A stretch of 14,885 nt of DNA, taken from contig DILZ01000064.1 of NCBI GenBank assembly GCA_002425305.1, positions 1 through 14,885 of the forward strand, read 5' to 3'. Position numbers and translations under genes: made by a program. This DNA is from Ruminococcaceae bacterium UBA5579 (GTDB taxonomy: Bacteria; Bacillota; Clostridia; Oscillospirales; Ruminococcaceae). The notes below the pieces were generated by a model. The model made no database searches. It was not told where the DNA came from and saw nothing but the letters and a program-made list of their open reading frames with translations. Positions 10,512 to 14,885 of the stretch are shown here, in pieces (positions within the stretch are counted from its first letter, which is position 1; each line of letters starts with the position of its first letter).

Positions 10512-12392
10512 ATGGAAGAAGCGGTACAAATGGTGGGAACTGCGGCGCGGACGGGCGTAGAAGTAACGGCGGAGCTGCTGAAAATTCTCGCGCCTGCGCT
10601 CGCGAAGGGCGGAATAAAGCTTCTGGGAGCGGGAGGCAAGCTGTTGGGTTTCGGCATCGACAAGGCGGCGGACGCGATAGCCTTCTCCAACGCGGAGGGA
10701 ACGGTTTCCCGAAAGCATTTATTCGCGGAAGCCGCAAGGGCGGAAACCTCCGTTCTTTCCACCGACAGCTTTCCCACGGAGGCTGTGGAAAGAATGACGG
10801 AAATGGCGAAGGAATACAAGATCCCTATATCCGTGAACGGCGAGGGCGCTAGTCGTTCCATCAGCTATCTGGAGCGGGATAAGGACGTACTGGCGCAGAT
10901 AATGCAGGACTGGCAGGCAGAACGTTTAGCGCCGAGAGCGGATCGGCAGGGCGTGACCGCGTTTGTTGTGAACGATCAAAGAAATCTCGGCGCTATAAAA
11001 TCGCAGTTCGAGCAGAGCGGCGTGGAATGTTGGTTTACGCAAAATCAAAACGGGGAGATCCGTTGCAATTTCAAGTCCGAGGACTTGGAAAAAGCGAAGA
11101 TCGTTTCGGAAAATTTCAAGAAAACGCAGGGCGAGATTGCGGAGCATTGTAATATTGCGGCTAATATCCCCGAGAACGCCCGACAAGCAGATTTGCGTAT
11201 GCAGATAGAGCAGCTTGAAAACGCCGTACCAAGCGCTGAAACCTACAACAATATTCTTGCGGATATGGAAAAAAGCGGCGTGGAATTTCCCAAATATAGC
11301 GAAAATAATATGCGGATCATCAAGCGTGAAATGCCGGACGCGAAACAAATCGCAGGAAAAGCCTTTTGGGAACAGCAAGGCTATAAGCTGAACGAGAACG
11401 CAAAGGGCGTTGAAATAGTCGCGCCGCAAATGGACGATAACGGAAATCCCGTTCTTGACGAAAACGGCAAGCAGACCTTTACCACAACGACCGTTTACGA
11501 TATTTCCGAAACAAACGCATACGAAAAAACCGTGCAGCCGAAAATTGACGAACTGAGAGCGGAATATGACGCGGAAAAAGCAAAAGCTTTCGCGGCGGCG
11601 GAAAACAAGACCGTTACCGTATCAAATGAAACAAACGGCAAAAGCGTTGAAATAAACGTTGACAGCAAACTTCGCAGATCGGACGTTGAGGATATTCTGC
11701 GCGAGGAGCTGGGTTATTCTTCCGTTCAGGCGGAGCTTGCCGCTAACAAATTTGGCGCGGAGCTTGGACTTTCGGATAAATTTTACACCGATCATACACA
11801 GGCGGAAAATCTTGACAAAATACAAGTCAATATACGCTACAGTTCGGATGACATAACCATTCGGGATATTTCTTTTTCGGCGGTGAAGCTTTCAGACGGT
11901 GAGAACGTCCGTTTGAACATTGCAAACGGCGATAACAGCGTTCTGATCGTTCCTGCCGATATGTCCGACGAGGAACTGAAAACGGTGTTTAAGGAGCAGC
12001 TCGGAATGTCGGAGATCCAAGCGGAAAAGGCAGTTGAAAAATCCCGCAGGATAGATACGCAGATACAGAGTAAGCTGCGCGAAACGGTCTACGACCGCGA
12101 CGAAACGCAGCGCACGGTGAATATTGAGCGCACGTCTCAGACTTCGTTCGTGGTAACGACGGGAGAAAAAAATAAGGTGTACGATTTTAGCCAGATCGAT
12201 CTTGAAAAAAAGATCGCGGAGGATTTCGGAATTCCCGCGCAAAACGCGCACAACATCGTTCAAAAAGCTAAAAACCAAAGCGTCGTTCAAAATAAAATAC
12301 GCGCCAACGCCGAAAAGAAACGTAAGTCCGACAAGCTTAAAAACGATCCGCTCAAAGCGCGGGATACAGGCGCAAGGAAGGTGAAACGATGA
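10512..12392 (+). CDS. DUF3801 (PcfB-like) protein fused to an ArdC-N-like domain and a repeat tail
   Basis: I start this at ATG 10512, with AAAGGAG (10500-10506) before it; upstream in-frame codons run through the terminator. Of 626 residues, 1-137 resemble PcfB/DUF3801: a Gly/Ala-rich helical start (LLKILAPALAKGGIKLLGAG), then TDSFPTEAVERMTEMAKEYK and IPISV. Residues 275-338 resemble the ssDNA-binding N-domain of ArdC: AKQIAGKAFWEQQGYKLNEN, AKGVEIVAP, then TTTTVYDISETNAY. Residues 366-588 hold three copies of a strand-strand-helix unit ending DILREELGYSSVQAELAANK, TVFKEQLGMSEIQAEKAVEK and KIAEDFGIPAQNAHNIVQKA. The tail is very basic. PcfB-type proteins link relaxosome and coupling protein; the stop overlaps the virD4 start, which fits that role. 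Confidence 0.8.
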   Translation: MEEAVQMVGTAARTGVEVTAELLKILAPALAKGGIKLLGAGGKLLGFGIDKAADAIAFSNAEGTVSRKHLFAEAARAETSVLSTDSFPTEAVERMTEMAKEYKIPISVNGEGASRSISYLERDKDVLAQIMQDWQAERLAPRADRQGVTAFVVNDQRNLGAIKSQFEQSGVECWFTQNQNGEIRCNFKSEDLEKAKIVSENFKKTQGEIAEHCNIAANIPENARQADLRMQIEQLENAVPSAETYNNILADMEKSGVEFPKYSENNMRIIKREMPDAKQIAGKAFWEQQGYKLNENAKGVEIVAPQMDDNGNPVLDENGKQTFTTTTVYDISETNAYEKTVQPKIDELRAEYDAEKAKAFAAAENKTVTVSNETNGKSVEINVDSKLRRSDVEDILREELGYSSVQAELAANKFGAELGLSDKFYTDHTQAENLDKIQVNIRYSSDDITIRDISFSAVKLSDGENVRLNIANGDNSVLIVPADMSDEELKTVFKEQLGMSEIQAEKAVEKSRRIDTQIQSKLRETVYDRDETQRTVNIERTSQTSFVVTTGEKNKVYDFSQIDLEKKIAEDFGIPAQNAHNIVQKAKNQSVVQNKIRANAEKKRKSDKLKNDPLKARDTGARKVKR

Positions 12393-14674
12393 ACAGAAAG
12401 AAAAAGCCCGACGCGCTTACGATCGCGATATACGCGGTGATCGTGATCGCGATCTTGTACGTCGCGGCTGGGCTTGGCGCGGCGCTTGATCTGTCGAAGG
12501 ACGAAGACGGAAAAATTGAGTTTTCGGATCTGGGGAGCAAGCTTGAGGGTACGCTCACGGATACGGGAACGGTGTTCTCGATGCTCACCGACACAAAGAG
12601 TACAGCGTTTCAGCTTACATTTTTCGCGGCGGGTGGAATAGGAATTTACGCGCTGATGAAATACACAAGCCGAAAGCGCTTACACCGTAAAGGCGTGGAA
12701 CACGGCTCGGCAAGATGGGCGACGGAAAAGGAAGAAAAGAAGCTTGCCGACGCGGATAAAAAGGGAAAGCTCGTAAAACCGACGATGATAAAGAGCGCGG
12801 ACAAAAAGCACGAGTTTATGACGGATAATAATATCCTGTTAACTCAAGAGGTGCATATGTCGCTTAATACGCGGCAGCACCGAGAAAACCTCAACGTGCT
12901 TGTAATCGGCGGCTCGGGCTCCGGTAAATCCCGCTTCTATGTTAAGCCGAATTTAATGCAGATTAATACGTCATACGTCGTGACCGACCCTAAAGGCGAG
13001 CTGCTGCGCTCCTGCGGTTGGCTGCTCAAAAACGCCGGATACGAGATACGCGTTTTCAATCTCATAGATATGAGCCATTCAAACAATTATAATCCGTTTA
13101 ATTACGTTTATGATCGCGACGGAAACGTCAATAAATCCTACGTTCTTAAAATGGTGAATTGCTTGATGAAAAACACAAAACAGGAGGGCGCAAGCGGCGG
13201 AGATCAGTTCTGGGACGACAGCACGAAAGCGCTTACGCTCGCTATTTCGTTCTACTTATTGGAGTGCGCGGAGGACGAAATTTCTGAAGCGAAAAGCGAA
13301 TATGAAAGGCAACAGAAGATCCTTGAGGAAAAGCAAAAAAAGAATTACGCGTCCGAGGATATTGAAATGCAAAAGGAGATCACGGATGACGCGAAAATCA
13401 CGCTTGAAAGCGTAACGGAGAAAGCGCGTTCCGACTGTAATTTCTGCCGCGTAATGGAGGTTATGAAAATGGCGGAAATATCCGAGCAGGACGATACTCT
13501 TGAGTCTCCGCTTGACGAGCTGATGAACGAACACAGACAGCAGCATCCCAACAGTATGGCGTGGATATATTACGCGGATTTCAAGAAAGCTCCCGCCGAA
13601 ACGGCGAAATCAATACTCATTTCGGCGGCGGTAAGATTTGCGGCGTTCGAGCTGCCCGAGGTCGCCGATCTGACGCACTGCGACAACATACATCTGGACA
13701 CGATGGGCGATAAGAAAACGGCTTTGTTCGTTATAATACCGTCCTCGGACGCGACTTTTAATTTCTTGGCGGCAATGATGTACACGCAGCTTTTCGATAC
13801 GCTCTACGATGCGGCGAATTTCAAATACGGCGGTCGCTTGCCTGTTCACGTTCGCTGTCTGCTCGATGAATTTGCTAACATTGGAACAATACCCGATTTT
13901 GACAAGCTCCTTGCAACTATGCGAAGTATGGAGATCAGCGCGAACATCATTATTCAGAACTTGGCGCAATTAAAGAAAATGTACGATAAGTCTTGGGAGA
14001 TTGTCACGGGTAACTGCGACAGTCTCCTTTTTTTAGGCGGTCAAGAGGCAAGCACATTGGAGGCTATCTCCAAATCGTTGGGTAAGGAAACGATAGACGT
14101 TGTTTCGCAAAACCGAACGCGAAGCCATAAATCTCCTTCAACGTCCGAAAACAACAGTATTATGGGACGCGAGCTGATGACACCGGACGAGCTTAAGGTT
14201 ATGAAGCCGAACGAGTGCGTCTTGATAGTCCGCGCATTATATCCGTTTTTCTGTCACAAATTCGATATCGAAAAGCACTTGAATTACAAATTTCTTGAGG
14301 ACAGCAACAAGAAACTGGCGTATCTTATCGACGATCTTCACACGCTGAAAGCTCCCGAGAAAAAGGAGGATGATGAGGATTACACGGAGACAATAGGCGC
14401 TTCCGCCGATGATGAAGAACCGATGACCGATCTGGATTTTCCGGACGATCCGGATGAAGAAACCGAGGTGACAAATTTGAATAAGGAATTTTCGACTCCC
14501 TCGAAAAACGAAGAGAGCTATGCGGCGCAGGTGTACAAAAAGGAGACGTTTGAATTTGGAGACGCGTCGCCGGACGACAAGCCGTATTTTGACGAGAAAT
14601 CGGATGCGCTGACCGATGCGGATATTCAAGCGTTCCAAGCCTCGCAGGATGAAGGCGATTTATACGATTACTGA
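12389..14674 (+). CDS. virD4: VirD4/TraG-family type IV coupling protein
   Basis: The 761-residue ATPase starts with ATG overlapping the previous stop (ATGA). Two hydrophobic spans (about 9-31 and 72-90) anchor it in the membrane. Walker A is GGSGSGKS (174-181), followed by YVVTDPKGELLRSCG (196-210). Walker B is VRCLLDEFANIGTIPDF (488-504), and GNCDSLLFLGGQEASTLEAI (541-560) is the conserved VirD4 motif. A charged helical insertion (about 296-350) lies in the region of the all-alpha domain that contacts substrates. The C-terminal 100 residues form a long acidic tail (DDEEPMTDLDFPDDPDEE), a common place for substrate docking. It pumps the relaxase-DNA complex into the secretion channel. Confidence 0.95.
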   Translation: MNRKKKPDALTIAIYAVIVIAILYVAAGLGAALDLSKDEDGKIEFSDLGSKLEGTLTDTGTVFSMLTDTKSTAFQLTFFAAGGIGIYALMKYTSRKRLHRKGVEHGSARWATEKEEKKLADADKKGKLVKPTMIKSADKKHEFMTDNNILLTQEVHMSLNTRQHRENLNVLVIGGSGSGKSRFYVKPNLMQINTSYVVTDPKGELLRSCGWLLKNAGYEIRVFNLIDMSHSNNYNPFNYVYDRDGNVNKSYVLKMVNCLMKNTKQEGASGGDQFWDDSTKALTLAISFYLLECAEDEISEAKSEYERQQKILEEKQKKNYASEDIEMQKEITDDAKITLESVTEKARSDCNFCRVMEVMKMAEISEQDDTLESPLDELMNEHRQQHPNSMAWIYYADFKKAPAETAKSILISAAVRFAAFELPEVADLTHCDNIHLDTMGDKKTALFVIIPSSDATFNFLAAMMYTQLFDTLYDAANFKYGGRLPVHVRCLLDEFANIGTIPDFDKLLATMRSMEISANIIIQNLAQLKKMYDKSWEIVTGNCDSLLFLGGQEASTLEAISKSLGKETIDVVSQNRTRSHKSPSTSENNSIMGRELMTPDELKVMKPNECVLIVRALYPFFCHKFDIEKHLNYKFLEDSNKKLAYLIDDLHTLKAPEKKEDDEDYTETIGASADDEEPMTDLDFPDDPDEETEVTNLNKEFSTPSKNEESYAAQVYKKETFEFGDASPDDKPYFDEKSDALTDADIQAFQASQDEGDLYDY

Positions 14675-14675
14675 C

Positions 14676-14691
14676 GTGTCACCCGTGGCAC
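14676..14691. repeat. Dispersed palindrome, copy 5 (degenerate)
   Basis: GTGTCACCCGTGGCAC differs from the others by one base in the right arm (GTGGCAC) and is followed by AATTTTT. It begins two bases after the virD4 stop codon. Confidence 0.75.
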
Positions 14692-14708
14692 AATTTTTCA
14701 GTCAATAG

Positions 14709-14723
14709 CCGCGATCCGCGCGG
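14709..14723 (+). other. Short GC hairpin before the last gene
   Basis: CCGCG (14709-14713) pairs with CGCGG (14719-14723), followed by the AT-rich TTATAAATAAATATTCT. It may be a weak attenuator or processing site; the T-run expected of a terminator is absent. Confidence 0.35.
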
Positions 14724-14760
14724 TTATAAATAAATATTCTACATAAGGAGGATTTTCATT

Positions 14761-14885
14761 ATGGAAATCAAAAACACACCCGTGTCCGCTGCGGGAAACA
14801 AGCGGAAAAAGTCTTTCCTTTCGGTTCTGAAGGAAAAATTCGGCAGTATCATTGCCGCCGTCTCTGCGGCAATGACGATGCAGAC
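14761..14885 (+). CDS. Start of a small, probably exported or membrane protein (partial, runs off the right edge)
   Basis: AAGGAGG (14746-14752) precedes ATG 14761. The visible 41 residues have a basic N-terminal stretch (NKRKKSFLSVLKEKFG) followed by the beginning of a hydrophobic segment (SIIAAVSAAMTMQT). This is the pattern of a long signal peptide or first membrane span, as in VirB2-type pilins. Clostridial conjugation operons usually place a small membrane or pilin-like protein directly after virD4, which supports that reading, but too little is visible to assign a family. Confidence 0.7.
   Translation, partial: MEIKNTPVSAAGNKRKKSFLSVLKEKFGSIIAAVSAAMTMQ

Overview
This window reads as the maintenance, replication and early-transfer part of a conjugative element (integrative element or conjugative plasmid) from a Gram-positive anaerobe of the class Clostridia, probably Oscillospiraceae/Lachnospiraceae-like. 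The reasons are strong AGGAGG-type ribosome binding sites, consensus sigma-A promoters, moderate GC with AT-rich spacers, and the gene content: ParA/ParB, zeta-type kinase, a winged-helix/DUF6017-like initiator, a DUF3801 (PcfB-like) protein directly followed by a VirD4 coupling protein. All genes lie on the + strand.

Layout. 1-139: tail of an unidentified gene. 136-1741: a promoter with an operator palindrome in its spacer, then three genes: an unknown protein, a single-span membrane protein, and a sigma region 4 / RNA polymerase alpha-CTD fusion. 1742-1960: a highly structured leader with a possible anti-Shine-Dalgarno switch, then parA, an XRE regulator and a parB-like gene in one translationally coupled operon. 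The parB-like gene carries an extra Cys-rich N-terminal domain and a strong in-frame internal start. 4632-5498: a mostly non-coding region with two copies of a structured element on either side of a small zinc-knuckle gene. 5526-6044: an XRE regulator, then a second promoter with an operator-like repeat. 6045-7767: a small acidic protein, a terminator, a zeta-family kinase and a small excisionase-like DNA-binding protein. 7801-10425: the initiator, whose central coding region contains iteron-like repeats beside an AT-rich stretch (candidate origin), then an XRE protein, a coiled-coil protein, two 69-residue Cys-rich proteins and a lipoprotein nuclease. 10426-14885: a terminator, a DUF3801/ArdC-N-like fusion, VirD4 and the start of a small, probably exported or membrane protein.

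How it fits together: ParA/ParB and the initiator would maintain the element as a circular molecule, XRE and sigma/alpha-like proteins would control it, the zeta kinase would stabilise it, and the DUF3801 protein plus VirD4 would deliver processed DNA to a type IV secretion channel encoded beyond the right edge. No relaxase, integrase or VirB4 is visible in the window.

The least explained signals are: (1) five copies of a 16-bp palindrome, GTGTCAC-NN-GTGACAC, spread over the window, possibly a centromere-like site; (2) two clear copies and one diverged copy of a structured element with wobble and compensatory changes; (3) the parA leader; (4) the initiator-internal repeats.
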